A stretch of DNA of 54,704 nt from Paracoccaceae bacterium. GTDB taxonomy: Bacteria; Pseudomonadota; Alphaproteobacteria; Rhodobacterales; Rhodobacteraceae. Below are positions 26,531 to 35,394 of the stretch, one piece after another. The position numbers and the translations under genes were made by a program. A model generated the notes under the pieces. The model had not been told where the DNA came from, did not search any database, and saw only the letters and a program-made list of their open reading frames with translations. The stretch is taken from assembly GCA_028875855.1 (NCBI GenBank), contig JAGWVA010000024.1, forward strand, positions 1 to 54,704, written 5' to 3'. How positions within the stretch are numbered: position 1 is the stretch's first letter; each line of letters starts with the position of its first letter.

Positions 26531-27547
26531 ATGGCGGCTATTACTCTAGAGGCAATTACCAAGTCCTTTGGTGCCCTTAAAGTCGTCGATGACATGTCGC
26601 TTGATATTTCCGAAGGGGAATTCGTGGTTTTCGTCGGCCCTTCCGGATGCGGCAAGTCCACGACACTGAGAATGCTTGCCGGTCTGGAACAACCGACGAC
26701 CGGGCGGATATGTATAGGTGGCCGCGATGTTACGAGTTTGCCGCCTGGCCGTCGGGATATTGCGATGGTATTCCAAAGCTATGCGCTTTATCCGCACATG
26801 ACGGTGAAGGAGAATATGTCCTTTGCCCTGCGTCTGCAGAATCTTCCGAAAGGAGATATTGAAAGGCGGGTAGCCGAGGCGGCGCGTATTCTGCATATCG
26901 AGCCGCTTCTCGACCGCAAGCCAAAGGCGCTTTCGGGCGGCCAGCGCCAGCGTGTCGCAATGGGCCGGGCGATCGTGAGGGCGCCCTCGGTTTTTCTCTT
27001 TGACGAGCCGCTGTCCAATCTCGATGCGCAATTGCGCAATCACATGCGGGTGGAAATCGCGCTGCTGCAAAAACGCCTGCGCGGAACCATGGTCTATGTG
27101 ACTCACGATCAGGTCGAGGCGATGACCCTGGCCGACAGGATCGTGGTGTTCCACAAGGGACGCATCCAGCAGGTCGGGTCGCCGGAACTCATTTTCGAAC
27201 ATCCGGCAAATCTGTTCGTGGCGAAGTTTATCGGCAGCCCGACGATGAACATCCTGCCGTGCCACTATGACGGGCAGTTCTACCTTGGCGGCCAGGCTCT
27301 CGATCTGCCGGTCCCGGACAGGCTCCGTCCGGCGCTCGAGGCGGCGCGCGGGCGTGATCTTCTCCTCGGCATCCGCCCGCAGGCGCTGCGGGTGGTCCGG
27401 GCGGACGAGCACGGTCCGGGGCTCCGGGTAACGGTTGATCTTTGTGAGTATCTGGGCACCGAGACCGTCGTCAGCGGCCGGTTGGGTGCTGCGCCCCAGG
27501 TGCAGGTCACCGCGGTTCTGCCGGCACGCGCGGGCCTTGGCGGCTAG
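26531..27547 (+). CDS. ABC sugar transporter ATPase, UgpC/MalK type, truncated by in-frame amber codon (importer 3)
   Basis: A 338-residue ATPase: Walker A GPSGCGKSTTLRML, signature LSGGQRQRVAMGRAI, VFLFDEPLSNLD Walker B, VTHDQVEAMTLAD. GGAGGT precedes the ATG at 26531 by 7 nt. Reading stops at TAG 27545-27547 after RAGLGG, yet the same frame continues as VRLKAEADGVHVFDAQTELA to a natural TAA at 27629-27631, exactly the usual end of the TOBE domain. The gene therefore seems to have lost its last 27 sense codons through a nonsense change or a base-call error. The ATPase core is intact, so the protein may still work. It is the first gene of importer 3. Confidence 0.88.
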   Translation: MAAITLEAITKSFGALKVVDDMSLDISEGEFVVFVGPSGCGKSTTLRMLAGLEQPTTGRICIGGRDVTSLPPGRRDIAMVFQSYALYPHMTVKENMSFALRLQNLPKGDIERRVAEAARILHIEPLLDRKPKALSGGQRQRVAMGRAIVRAPSVFLFDEPLSNLDAQLRNHMRVEIALLQKRLRGTMVYVTHDQVEAMTLADRIVVFHKGRIQQVGSPELIFEHPANLFVAKFIGSPTMNILPCHYDGQFYLGGQALDLPVPDRLRPALEAARGRDLLLGIRPQALRVVRADEHGPGLRVTVDLCEYLGTETVVSGRLGAAPQVQVTAVLPARAGLGG

Positions 27548-27631
27548 GTTCGGCTCAAGGCGGAAGCCGACGGCGTGCATGTCTTCGACGCGCAGACCGA
27601 GCTTGCCCTGCCGGTCAGGGCAGCGCCGTAA
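27548..27631 (+). pseudogene. Detached C-terminal codons of the importer 3 ATPase
   Basis: In frame with the upstream ATPase after the TAG. It encodes 27 residues that match the normal TOBE-domain end (VRLKAEADGVHVFDAQTELA and then LPVRAAP) followed by TAA. No start codon or ribosome site of its own, so it is expressed only on readthrough. Confidence 0.65.
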
Positions 27632-27653
27632 CGTCATTCAGAGGGAGGAAGAG

Positions 27654-28997
27654 ATGAAGCGCAGAGACTGTTTGAAGCTGTTTGCCGGTGCGGCAGCCGG
27701 GCCGCTGATGGCGCCCGCCCTGATCACGCCGGCGCGTGCGGCGAACCGCTACGCCCGGTTTGCAGGCAAAACCATCGTTGTGAACTGGCCCGCGCATCCG
27801 CATTACGACGCTGCGGCGCAGTTCATTCCGGAATTCACCAAGCTCACCGGCATCAAGGTCGAGCTGGACAAGATGCAATACATGCGGATGCACGACAAGC
27901 AATTGCTCGAGATGTCGAAGCCGCAGAGCGACTACGACGCGATTGCCATGCTCGGGATGTGGAAGACCGAATATGTGAAGAAGGGTCTTCTTGCGCCGCT
28001 CGAGCCGATGATGGCGAATGCCGATCTCGCCGATCCGGGCTATGATCTTCAGGACATCGTGCCGGCCTATCTGTCCAATATCGGCATGGTGGGCGGGCCC
28101 AAGGGCTATCTTCCGGGGCCGGGGGCAAAGCTCTACGCGCTGCCCTTCGGCACCGAGACAAGCATCATGGCCTATCGTGCCGATATCCTCGACCAGTATG
28201 GCTTCGCGCCGCCGCAAAGCTATGCCGAGCTTCTGGCGATGGTCGGCCCGCTGCATGACAAGGCCAAGATCGGTGCGGTGACCAGCCGCGGCCAATCCGG
28301 CCACCAGACGACGCACGCCTTCCTGCTGCATCTCAACCCGCTCGGCGGCCGTGTTTTTGACGACGCGTGGAACCCTGCGTTTGTCTCGGAGGCCGGGATC
28401 GGTGCGGTTGACGTGCTGCGCACCGTTGTCGAAACCGGTCCGCAGGGCATCCCGAGCTTCGGCTTCGGCGAAATGGAGAATGCCTTCCTGCTCGGCCAGG
28501 CCGCGATCTACATCGACACGATCGCCATCATCGGCGACGTGAAGAATCCGAAGAAGTCCCGGGTTGACGGCAAGGTGCGCTATGCGCTCCATCCCAAGGG
28601 CGCGCGCTATTCGGCCGAGAGCGGTGGCTTCGGTCTCGCCATTCCGGCGCGTTCGCAGAACGCCGAGGCGGCGTTCCTGTTCCTGCAATGGATCACCTCG
28701 CGTGCGCAGGACGTCGCCATCGCCCTTGGCGGCGGGGTCGCGATGCGCAATTCGACCTTGGCAAATCCGGACGTGCTGAAGAAATACCCCGAATACAGCG
28801 TCTTGAAAGAGCAGCTGAAACATACCGATCCGGACTGGCGCCCGATTATCCCGGAATGGGGCAGGATCGACGAGCAGATCCTTGGCGTGAAGATCAACGA
28901 GGCGCTGATCGGCTCCGCCACATCGAAAGCGGCGCTCGAAGCCTGCGTGGCGCCGATCGTCGATGTGATGAAACAGGGCGGTTACATCAAGGCCTGA
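27654..28997 (+). CDS. ABC sugar transporter substrate-binding protein (importer 3)
   Basis: A 447-residue periplasmic binding protein, solute-binding family 1. The leader KRRDCLKLFAGAAAGPLMAP resembles a Tat signal (RR-x-CLK), with cleavage probably after ARA near residue 29. The mature part has YDAIAMLGMWKTEYVKKGLL and YALPFGTETSIMAYRADIL, typical of the family. GGGAGGAAGAG lies directly before the ATG at 27654. It delivers substrate to permeases 29050-30761. Substrate unknown. Confidence 0.9.
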   Translation: MKRRDCLKLFAGAAAGPLMAPALITPARAANRYARFAGKTIVVNWPAHPHYDAAAQFIPEFTKLTGIKVELDKMQYMRMHDKQLLEMSKPQSDYDAIAMLGMWKTEYVKKGLLAPLEPMMANADLADPGYDLQDIVPAYLSNIGMVGGPKGYLPGPGAKLYALPFGTETSIMAYRADILDQYGFAPPQSYAELLAMVGPLHDKAKIGAVTSRGQSGHQTTHAFLLHLNPLGGRVFDDAWNPAFVSEAGIGAVDVLRTVVETGPQGIPSFGFGEMENAFLLGQAAIYIDTIAIIGDVKNPKKSRVDGKVRYALHPKGARYSAESGGFGLAIPARSQNAEAAFLFLQWITSRAQDVAIALGGGVAMRNSTLANPDVLKKYPEYSVLKEQLKHTDPDWRPIIPEWGRIDEQILGVKINEALIGSATSKAALEACVAPIVDVMKQGGYIKA

Positions 28998-29012
28998 CCC
29001 CTTCGTCCAGAA

Positions 29013-29039
29013 GCGCGGCGCTGCATCGCGGCGTCGCGC
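29013..29039 (+). promoter_or_regulatory. Intercistronic hairpin after binding-protein gene (importer 3)
   Basis: Stem GCGCGGCGCTGC (29013-29024) with GCGGCGTCGCGC (29028-29039), 3-nt loop ATC: 10 Watson-Crick pairs and two G-U wobbles. It lies between the binding-protein stop (28997) and the permease start (29050), and no T-run follows. Confidence 0.6.
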
Positions 29040-29049
29040 GGGAGTCCGC

Positions 29050-29934
29050 ATGAAACAGATATTGGACCGGCTCTCGCCCTATTTTCTGGCAGGGCCCGCC
29101 GTGCTGGTCATCGGCGTCGCATGCCTCTATCCGACGCTGATGGCCGTCCGGCTCAGCTTCTACAAATGGTCGCTTGGCGACCCCTGGTCGAGCGCGCAAT
29201 GGCTGGGCCTCTCCGCCTTCAGGCAGGCCCTGACCGATCCCGCGGTGCTGCATTCGCTGATCGTGACCGTCGTCTTCGCCGCGATCGTCGTTTCGGCCGA
29301 GATGGTGATCGGCACGGCTTTAGCCTTGCTGATGGAGCGGCAGGTCGCCGGCATAAGCCTGTTCCGGACCATTTTCATCATGCCGATGATGGTGGCCCCG
29401 ATCGTTGTCGGGATGATCTGGCGCTATGTCTTCGACACCCAGTTCGGGCCGGCCAATGCCCTGCTCACGGCCCTGGGCCTGCCGGCGCAGAGCTGGCTGG
29501 CCAATCCCTCGCTCGCCTTCCTGGCCGTCGTCGTCTCCGACATCTGGCAATGGACGCCCTTCGTCATCATCATGGTTCTGGCGGGCCTGCAGAACCTCGA
29601 TCAATCAGCCCTCGAGGCCGCGCAGATCGACGGCGCCACGCCGCGCCAGGTGATCCTGCGGGTCAAGCTGCCGATGCTGATGCCCGTCTTGGTCATCACC
29701 GCCCTGATGCGACTGATCGATGCGTTTCGCGTGCTCGAAGTGATCTTCGCGCTTACCTTCGGCGGCCCGGGAAGCGCCACGGAGGTGCTGCCGCTTCACA
29801 TCTACAAGACCGCCTTCGTCGGCCAGCAGCTTGGCTATGCCTCGGCGATCTCGGTGCTGCTACTCGTTGTCGTCTTTGCACTCTCGCTGGCGACCCTCGC
29901 CTTGTCCAACCCCCTGAAGGATCCTCGGCAATGA
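29050..29934 (+). CDS. ABC sugar permease, MalF type (importer 3)
   Basis: A 294-residue inner-membrane permease with six membrane segments (first at about residues 11-33, YFLAGPAVLVIGVACLYPTL) and the EAA loop ALEAAQIDGATPRQVIL-x5-LPML. Its stop overlaps the next permease start (ATGA). Forms the channel with the MalG-type partner. Confidence 0.9.
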   Translation: MKQILDRLSPYFLAGPAVLVIGVACLYPTLMAVRLSFYKWSLGDPWSSAQWLGLSAFRQALTDPAVLHSLIVTVVFAAIVVSAEMVIGTALALLMERQVAGISLFRTIFIMPMMVAPIVVGMIWRYVFDTQFGPANALLTALGLPAQSWLANPSLAFLAVVVSDIWQWTPFVIIMVLAGLQNLDQSALEAAQIDGATPRQVILRVKLPMLMPVLVITALMRLIDAFRVLEVIFALTFGGPGSATEVLPLHIYKTAFVGQQLGYASAISVLLLVVVFALSLATLALSNPLKDPRQ

Positions 29935-30761
29935 GCGATGAAAGGCCGAAGGCGGCAAGCCTTTCCCATTATGCCGTTCTGGTGGCGCTGGCCCTGGTGT
30001 GCCTCGGGCCGATCCTGCTGATGGCGATGACCTCGCTGAAGGTGCAGGCCGATATCTTCGCGAGCCCGTCGTTCTGGTTCTTCGCGCCAACCTTGCAGAA
30101 CTACCGCGCGGTTCTTGTCGAAGACAGCTTCGGGCGGTTTCTCGGCAACAGCCTGATCGTGGCTTCGGTTTCGACCGTCCTCACCCTCGTCGCAGGCGCC
30201 ATGGCCGCCTATGCGATCGTGCGGTTCCGCTTTCGCGGCAGGGCCGTCGTGTCCTGGGCGACGTTGCTGCTGCGCAGCGTGCCCTTGGCCGTGCTGGCCG
30301 TGCCGGTCTTCGGCATCTGGGAGCAATTCGGGCTGCTGAACAGCCTTTGGGGGCTGATCCTGCTTTATACCGCGGTGAACCTGCCCTTCACGATCTGGGT
30401 GCTCTACGGGTTCATCGCGCAGATCCCGCATGAGCTGGAGGAGGCGGCGCTGATCGACGGATGCGGCCCGCTGCGGGTGTTCTTCGCGGTGGTCCTGCCG
30501 CTGCTGCGGCCCGGTCTGGCCGCCGCCGCGATCTTCACCTTCCGGATCGCCTGGAACGAGTTCATCCTGGCGTTGGTGCTGACCAACCGGGCGACCCGCA
30601 CGCTTCCGGTGGCCGCTTCGCTTTACATCACGGATGTGGGGATCGAATGGGGCAAGCTGATGGCGCTTGGCGTTCTGATCGCTCTGCCGCCGCTGGTCGT
30701 CACACTCGTCGCCGCGCGCCAGATCATCGCCGGGCTGACCGCCGGCGCCGTGAAGGGCTGA
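29931..30761 (+). CDS. ABC sugar permease, MalG type (importer 3)
   Basis: A 276-residue permease with six membrane segments and the EAA loop ELEEAALIDGCGPLRVF-x5-LPLL; the MalG-type IAWNEFILALVL is near residue 205. The ATG at 29931 overlaps the upstream TGA; the frame is open far upstream inside the previous gene, but that part is not coding. It ends 12 nt before the cytochrome b561-like gene. Confidence 0.9.
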   Translation: MSDERPKAASLSHYAVLVALALVCLGPILLMAMTSLKVQADIFASPSFWFFAPTLQNYRAVLVEDSFGRFLGNSLIVASVSTVLTLVAGAMAAYAIVRFRFRGRAVVSWATLLLRSVPLAVLAVPVFGIWEQFGLLNSLWGLILLYTAVNLPFTIWVLYGFIAQIPHELEEAALIDGCGPLRVFFAVVLPLLRPGLAAAAIFTFRIAWNEFILALVLTNRATRTLPVAASLYITDVGIEWGKLMALGVLIALPPLVVTLVAARQIIAGLTAGAVKG

Positions 30762-30773
30762 GGGGAGGGCGCC

Positions 30774-31529
30774 ATGGCCGATCTTTTCGCGGCGACCCTG
30801 CACTGGCTGGCGATGCCGATCTCTGGCGCGGCGGAGCATCACATCGCGCCCTGGGCTTATTGGCATGCGCGCCTTATGGTGCTGGCCTGGAGCATCCTGC
30901 TGCCGCTCGGAATGCTGATCGCGCGGTTCTTCAAGGTTCTGCCCGGACAGAACTGGCCGAGTGTGCTTGACCGCAAGGTCTGGTGGCGGTCGCATATCCA
31001 TCTGCAAAGCGCCGGAGTGCTTCTGATGACGCTGGCGCTGGCCATCGTGTACGGTCGCGGCACGGGGGTAACGACCGTGGTGCGGCTGCACCATCTGCTG
31101 GGCTGGGGCGTCGTGACGATCGGCTGGATACAGGTCCTTGGCGGCTGGCTGCGGGGCACCAAGGGCGGGCCGACGGACAGCCACCTGCGCGGCGATCACT
31201 ACGACATGACGCTGCGGCGGGTGGTCTTTGAATATGTCCACAAACACGCGGGCTGGCTTGCCCTTCCCTTCGCCGTCCTGGCGACCGCCATCGGGCTGCT
31301 GATCGTGGATGCGCCGCGCTGGATGCCCATCGTGATCGGCGGCTGGTGGCTCCTGCTGGTGGCGGCCTTCGTGATCTTCCAGCGGCGGGGCATGTGCATC
31401 GACACCTACCAGGCGATCTGGGGGCCTTCGGACCTGCACCCCGGCAACCGGCGGCGCCCGATCGGCTGGGGTGTAAGGACTGCCGCGTCGCGCGGGTCGC
31501 AGGATGCAAAGATCACCCGCGACCGCTGA
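30774..31529 (+). CDS. Cytochrome b561 domain-containing membrane protein
   Basis: A 251-residue protein with about five membrane helices and a cytochrome b561/Reeler-type core. Membrane-edge histidines that could bind two b-type haems are visible: His31 (AYWHARLMVLAW), His74/76 (WRSHIHLQSAGV), His106/107 (RLHHLLGWGV) and His156/158 (YVHKHAGWLA). Characterised relatives move electrons across membranes. It starts 12 nt after the last importer 3 permease with AGGGGAGGG upstream, so it belongs to that operon, an unexpected partner for a sugar importer. A redox role linked to the imported substrate or to a periplasmic oxidoreductase is possible, but no such enzyme is nearby. Confidence 0.8.
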   Translation: MADLFAATLHWLAMPISGAAEHHIAPWAYWHARLMVLAWSILLPLGMLIARFFKVLPGQNWPSVLDRKVWWRSHIHLQSAGVLLMTLALAIVYGRGTGVTTVVRLHHLLGWGVVTIGWIQVLGGWLRGTKGGPTDSHLRGDHYDMTLRRVVFEYVHKHAGWLALPFAVLATAIGLLIVDAPRWMPIVIGGWWLLLVAAFVIFQRRGMCIDTYQAIWGPSDLHPGNRRRPIGWGVRTAASRGSQDAKITRDR

Positions 31530-31773
31530 CGCGCAGGCGAGGATCGCCGGTCCCTGGTGCGGGCCCCGCATCGGATGACGCCGGGCCGTCAAACATCAGA
31601 TCTTGCCTTTGAAACCGACACGCCTGCCCCTTGGCCCCAGACAGGCTGCATCGGCCTGCGTGCGGATCGCCCTGCCGCGCGCAACTGAGCAGGGGGCCGA
31701 TCTGCTTGCCTGCTCTGGATGCTCTGCAGAAGGGACGAGAGCGGGGCCGAACGGCCTCCCCCGGCCCCTATAA

Positions 31774-32706
31774 TCACGGGTACGAACCGACCTCCGGCGC
31801 GCGCTGTCCCGGATCTTGCGGCACCGGGGCAGCGGTCCGGAGTGTCCGGTCCTGCCGGGGGGGCACACCGAACTTGCGAGCGTATTCGCGCGAGAACTGG
31901 GCCGAGCTTTCGTAGCCGACCGCAAAGGCGATGTCCGAGATCCTGCCGTTCGAGCCGCGCAGCGCCTCGCGCGCCCGCATCAGGCGCAGGTCCTTTTGAT
32001 ATTGCAGGGGCGTGGTGCCCGTGACGGCCTTGAAGTGCTCGAAAAACGCCGAACTGCTCATGCCGACCTGCTGGGCAAGGTCACCCACGGCAAGCGGTCT
32101 TGCCAGGTCGGACTGGATTACGCGCGTGGCCTCGAAGATGCGGCTGGCGGTGGTCTCCACCCACAGCAGCCTTTGCAGGGCGCTCGCATGGGGGCCCAGC
32201 AGCAGACGGGCGTGGATTTCGCGCGCGGTGATCGGGGCCAGCAGGCGGCGGGCGTCGGGGCTGTCGCAGTGGTGCAGATAGCGCAGCAGGGCATCTTCCA
32301 TCCCCGGATCGCCGGGACAGAGCGAAATCGAGAACGGATCGCGCGGCCCCTGACCCGTGCGCGGCGACACGTCGGGCGCAAGCCCGCGCAGAAGATCGAG
32401 GTCGATGGGAAAGACCAGCGCCACATAGGGCGCGTCGGCCGCGGCTTCGGTGATGCGCGAGACGACGGGCAGGGCGTGGCTGACCACCAGCGATTGCCCG
32501 TGACCGACGCGCAGGCTCCGGCTGGTCGTGCCAACCTCCTTTGCGCCTTGCAGCACGAGGCAGAGAAGCGGGCGATAGACGGTCGCATCCTGCCCGGTGG
32601 GCGCGGTGTGGCGCAGGAAGTGCATCCCGCTTGGCGCATGGGCGAGGTCAGGTTGTGCGGGCGCGTGGCGGTCCATCACCGCGGTGACGTGGTGCAAGAG
32701 GGTCAT
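31774..32706 (-). CDS. AraC family transcriptional regulator (AraC_N type)
   Basis: A 310-residue regulator with an N-terminal AraC_N/cupin-like domain (residues about 25-175; YRPLLCLVLQGAKEVG is the usual start of that domain) and C-terminal tandem helix-turn-helix (about 200-290; AVGDLAQQVGMSSSAFFEHF and ISDIAFAVGYESSAQFSREY, ending YARKFGVPPRQD). It is divergent from two SDR genes across 157 nt and most likely regulates them; AraC_N regulators beside SDR genes are common. The 244-nt space 31530-31773 behind it holds only a weak hairpin (31558-31570). Confidence 0.88.
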   Translation of the reverse strand: MTLLHHVTAVMDRHAPAQPDLAHAPSGMHFLRHTAPTGQDATVYRPLLCLVLQGAKEVGTTSRSLRVGHGQSLVVSHALPVVSRITEAAADAPYVALVFPIDLDLLRGLAPDVSPRTGQGPRDPFSISLCPGDPGMEDALLRYLHHCDSPDARRLLAPITAREIHARLLLGPHASALQRLLWVETTASRIFEATRVIQSDLARPLAVGDLAQQVGMSSSAFFEHFKAVTGTTPLQYQKDLRLMRAREALRGSNGRISDIAFAVGYESSAQFSREYARKFGVPPRQDRTLRTAAPVPQDPGQRAPEVGSYP

Positions 32707-32863
32707 GTCGGTCTCTCCGGCGCCCTGTCTAGCACGGACACCCTTTCCGCCGAACTGAAAACTCTGATCTCTGGAGGATCAGGCAAGAAATCAGGGCTAT
32801 CAGGAAAGAATGCCGGGAACGGCCGGACTATGATCGCAGAACCAACCGGAAGGGGCGATCATC

Positions 32864-33733
32864 ATGGCCAAGGTTTTCATCACAGGGATAGCGGGTGGTT
32901 TCGGCAAGCCCACGGCGCTGGCGCTTCTGGCAAAGGGGCACATGGTCGCGGGCAGCGTGCGGTCCCGCGCGGGGCGCAACGCGGCCACTGTCGCCGAGCT
33001 GGAGGCCGCGGGGGCGCGGATCGTCGAGATGGACGTGACCGACAGCGCCAGCACCGAGGAGGGCGTCGCACAGGCCATCGCGGCGCTGGGGGGGCTGGAC
33101 GTTCTCGTCAATAACGCCGGGATCGGGTCCTATGGCATTCAGGAACTGATGTCGCCCGAGGATATGGCCCGCGTCCTTGATGTGAACGTCATGGGCGTGC
33201 AGCGGGTGATGCGCGCGGCCCTGCCGCATCTGCGGGCGCAGGGGCGGGGCACAGTCCTTTACACCTCCAGCCTGATCGGGCGGATCGCGACGCCCTTCTA
33301 CGGCACCTATTCGGCGTCGAAATGGGCGCTGGAGGCGATGGTGGAATGCTACCGGACGGAACTGTCGGGCTTCGGGATCGAATCCTGTCTCATTGAGCCG
33401 GGCGCCATGCCGACGGCCTTCTTCGACGGGATGGTCGCGCCGAACGATCCGGCGCGCGAGGCCGGCTATGGCGACGTCGCGCAGGTGCCCGCCATGTCGG
33501 CGGCGGGTCTTGCGCAGATGCTGGCTGCCACGCCCGACCAGCGCCCCGAGCGGATCGCCGAGGCGGTGGTGGCGCTGCTCGACATGCCCTTCGGCAAGAA
33601 GCCGTTCCGCACGGTGGTCGATCACACTGGGGTAGGGCCCCAGATCGAACGTTACAACGACGTGCTGCATGAGGTGACGCGCTGGGTCTTCACCCGTTTC
33701 GGCATCGCCCAGATGCTCGACCTGAACGCCTGA
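32864..33733 (+). CDS. Short-chain dehydrogenase/reductase (SDR)
   Basis: A 289-residue classical SDR. Cofactor motif TGIAGGFG (residues 7-14), NNAG near residue 85, catalytic Ser in TSSLIG and YSASK (Tyr/Lys pair) around residue 150. AAGGGGCGATCATC provides the ribosome site for the ATG at 32864. Length is slightly above the classical 250. NAD(P)-dependent oxidation or reduction of an unknown substrate. First of two SDR genes divergent from AraC. Confidence 0.9.
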   Translation: MAKVFITGIAGGFGKPTALALLAKGHMVAGSVRSRAGRNAATVAELEAAGARIVEMDVTDSASTEEGVAQAIAALGGLDVLVNNAGIGSYGIQELMSPEDMARVLDVNVMGVQRVMRAALPHLRAQGRGTVLYTSSLIGRIATPFYGTYSASKWALEAMVECYRTELSGFGIESCLIEPGAMPTAFFDGMVAPNDPAREAGYGDVAQVPAMSAAGLAQMLAATPDQRPERIAEAVVALLDMPFGKKPFRTVVDHTGVGPQIERYNDVLHEVTRWVFTRFGIAQMLDLNA

Positions 33734-33743
33734 GGAGAGCGCC

Positions 33744-34409
33744 ATGACCACCATTCTGATCACCGGCGCATCTTCGGGCATCGGCAAGGCCACTGCGCTG
33801 CGGTTCCAGTCCGAGGGCTGGAACGTCATTGCCACCATGCGCGACCCCGCCGCCGGGGCGGATCTGGCCCGGCTGGACAACGTGCGGGTTGCGCGGCTGG
33901 ACGTGACCGACGGCCCATCCATCGCGGCGGCGGTGTCCGAAGGGATCGACGGTTTCGGCCGCATCGACGCGCTGCTGAACAACGCGGGCTATGGCGCCTA
34001 TGGCCCGCTCGAAGCGTTCTCGACCGACCGCATCCGGCGGCAGTTCGACACCAATGTCATCGGGCTGCTGGAGGTGACCAAGGCCGTGCTGCCGCAGATG
34101 CGGGCGAACCGGGCGGGGACCATCGTCAACATCTCGTCCATCGGCGGGCAGATGACCTTTCCGCTCGGCACGCTCTATCACGGCACGAAATTCGCGGTGG
34201 AGGGGCTGTCCGAGGCGCTTCACTATGAACTGGAGCCGCTCGGCATCCGCGTCCGCATCGTCGAGCCGGGCATGATCCGCACGGATTTCGGCGGCCGCTC
34301 TTTCGACTTCGCCATGGATGACAGCCTGCCCGACTATGCGCCCTCGGCGCAGGCGATGGGGCGCCTGTTGCGGCAGCCCGACATGTCATGCCGAAGCGAC
34401 GGACCCTGA
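33744..34409 (+). CDS. Short-chain dehydrogenase/reductase, apparently C-terminally truncated
   Basis: A 221-residue classical SDR with TGASSGIG (cofactor), NNAG, Ser in NISSIGG, and YHGTK (active-site Tyr/Lys). The N-terminal 200 residues look intact, but after FDFAMDDSLPDYAPSAQAM the sequence turns into an unrelated tail and stops, about 50-60 residues short of close relatives of this subgroup (usually 270-280 aa). The catalytic core is present, but the C-terminal substrate-loop and helix region is missing. A deletion or rearrangement between 34370 and the rpiR stop at 34460 is the simplest explanation. Confidence 0.8.
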   Translation: MTTILITGASSGIGKATALRFQSEGWNVIATMRDPAAGADLARLDNVRVARLDVTDGPSIAAAVSEGIDGFGRIDALLNNAGYGAYGPLEAFSTDRIRRQFDTNVIGLLEVTKAVLPQMRANRAGTIVNISSIGGQMTFPLGTLYHGTKFAVEGLSEALHYELEPLGIRVRIVEPGMIRTDFGGRSFDFAMDDSLPDYAPSAQAMGRLLRQPDMSCRSDGP

Positions 34410-34459
34410 CCGGCCAGGGCCCCCTCTGCGAACGGGTTCGGGAAAGGCGCACCCGAGAC

Positions 34460-35323
34460 CTATTCGAGGAACAGGCCAAAGTGATCCTGCGCGTCCGAGA
34501 GGGCCTCGATGCGTTGGCGGGCCTTGTCGCCGAGCGCGGCCGCGACGTCTTGCAACAGAAGCGTCAAACCCGTCGGGATTCCCACGGGCAGGGACAGGAC
34601 AAAACGGGTCTCGGCGGGATACCGAAGCACGTTCGGGGTGATACCGGCGGCCCAGTCGCAGAACTCGTCCGCGAATATCACCACATCGACGCCCCGCTCG
34701 CGTGCAAGCTGTGCCAGCAGCGGCCCGTGCGCGCCGTAGCGAAACGTATCTATCATGATGAGGGTGATCCGCTCGCCGGGCGCGGGCAGGAGCCCTGCAT
34801 AGACCCCGTCGATACCGTCAAGGATGTGAACCCGGTCGCGCAGGTAGGAAAGCCTGCGGCAGAAGCCATCCGCCAGGTAATGCATGGTCTGGAACCCGAT
34901 CGCATGCACGCTGTCGGCCCGCACCGTCAGGTCAACCACGGTCTGCCAGACCGGCGTATCCCGCAACGCGAAGGCGGCATCGATCGCGGCATGGCCAAGC
35001 TCGGCATCCTGACGCTGGCCCGTGCTCTCGCGCAGGGCCGCGGCAGAGGCGAAACGCTGATCGATCCGGCGTGTCTCGGGGCCGAAGGCGGTACGCCGTG
35101 CCGCGGCGCGGGCCGCAAGCGCACCGTCAAAGCCAAGTTTGCGATAAAAGCGGGTCACCGTCATCGGGCTTATCCCGAGCGTGCGCGCGATCTCGGCGCT
35201 GCTTTCCACCAGCAGCAACTCGGGCCGGGCAAGGATGTAGGAGGCGATCCGTCGCTCCAGCTTGGTCATGCTGGAAAGCGTGGCAGAGATCGTCTCGGTC
35301 AATTCGGAAAGTTCTCGTTCCAT
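34460..35323 (-). CDS. MurR/RpiR family transcriptional regulator
   Basis: A 287-residue regulator: RpiR helix-turn-helix (residues about 5-85; EIARTLGISPMTVTRFYRKL) and SIS domain (about 125-265; VHAIGFQTMHYLADGF, TLIMIDTFRYGAHGPLLAQL). It is divergent from the D-Ala-D-Ala-type importer genes with 181 nt between starts. Members such as MurR respond to cell-wall amino sugars, which fits a peptidoglycan-derived peptide operon. Its control target is most likely 35505-41504. Confidence 0.9.
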   Translation of the reverse strand: MERELSELTETISATLSSMTKLERRIASYILARPELLLVESSAEIARTLGISPMTVTRFYRKLGFDGALAARAAARRTAFGPETRRIDQRFASAAALRESTGQRQDAELGHAAIDAAFALRDTPVWQTVVDLTVRADSVHAIGFQTMHYLADGFCRRLSYLRDRVHILDGIDGVYAGLLPAPGERITLIMIDTFRYGAHGPLLAQLARERGVDVVIFADEFCDWAAGITPNVLRYPAETRFVLSLPVGIPTGLTLLLQDVAAALGDKARQRIEALSDAQDHFGLFLE

Positions 35324-35394
35324 CGCGTCAAACTAGTTCCCTCGAGCCGCTTTGGGAACCATTTCGCCCAAGACTTCGGCATCGCACCACGGAT

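Noticed and set aside
29835-31592. 585-codon minus-strand open frame opposite the importer 3 permease and b561 genes
   Set aside because: Charged, low-complexity translation without domains; the plus strand has well-formed membrane proteins with EAA motifs and haem histidines.
31769-31774. TATAAT on the + strand near the end of the AraC gene
   Set aside because: No -35 at a proper distance and no gene downstream on that strand; chance match.
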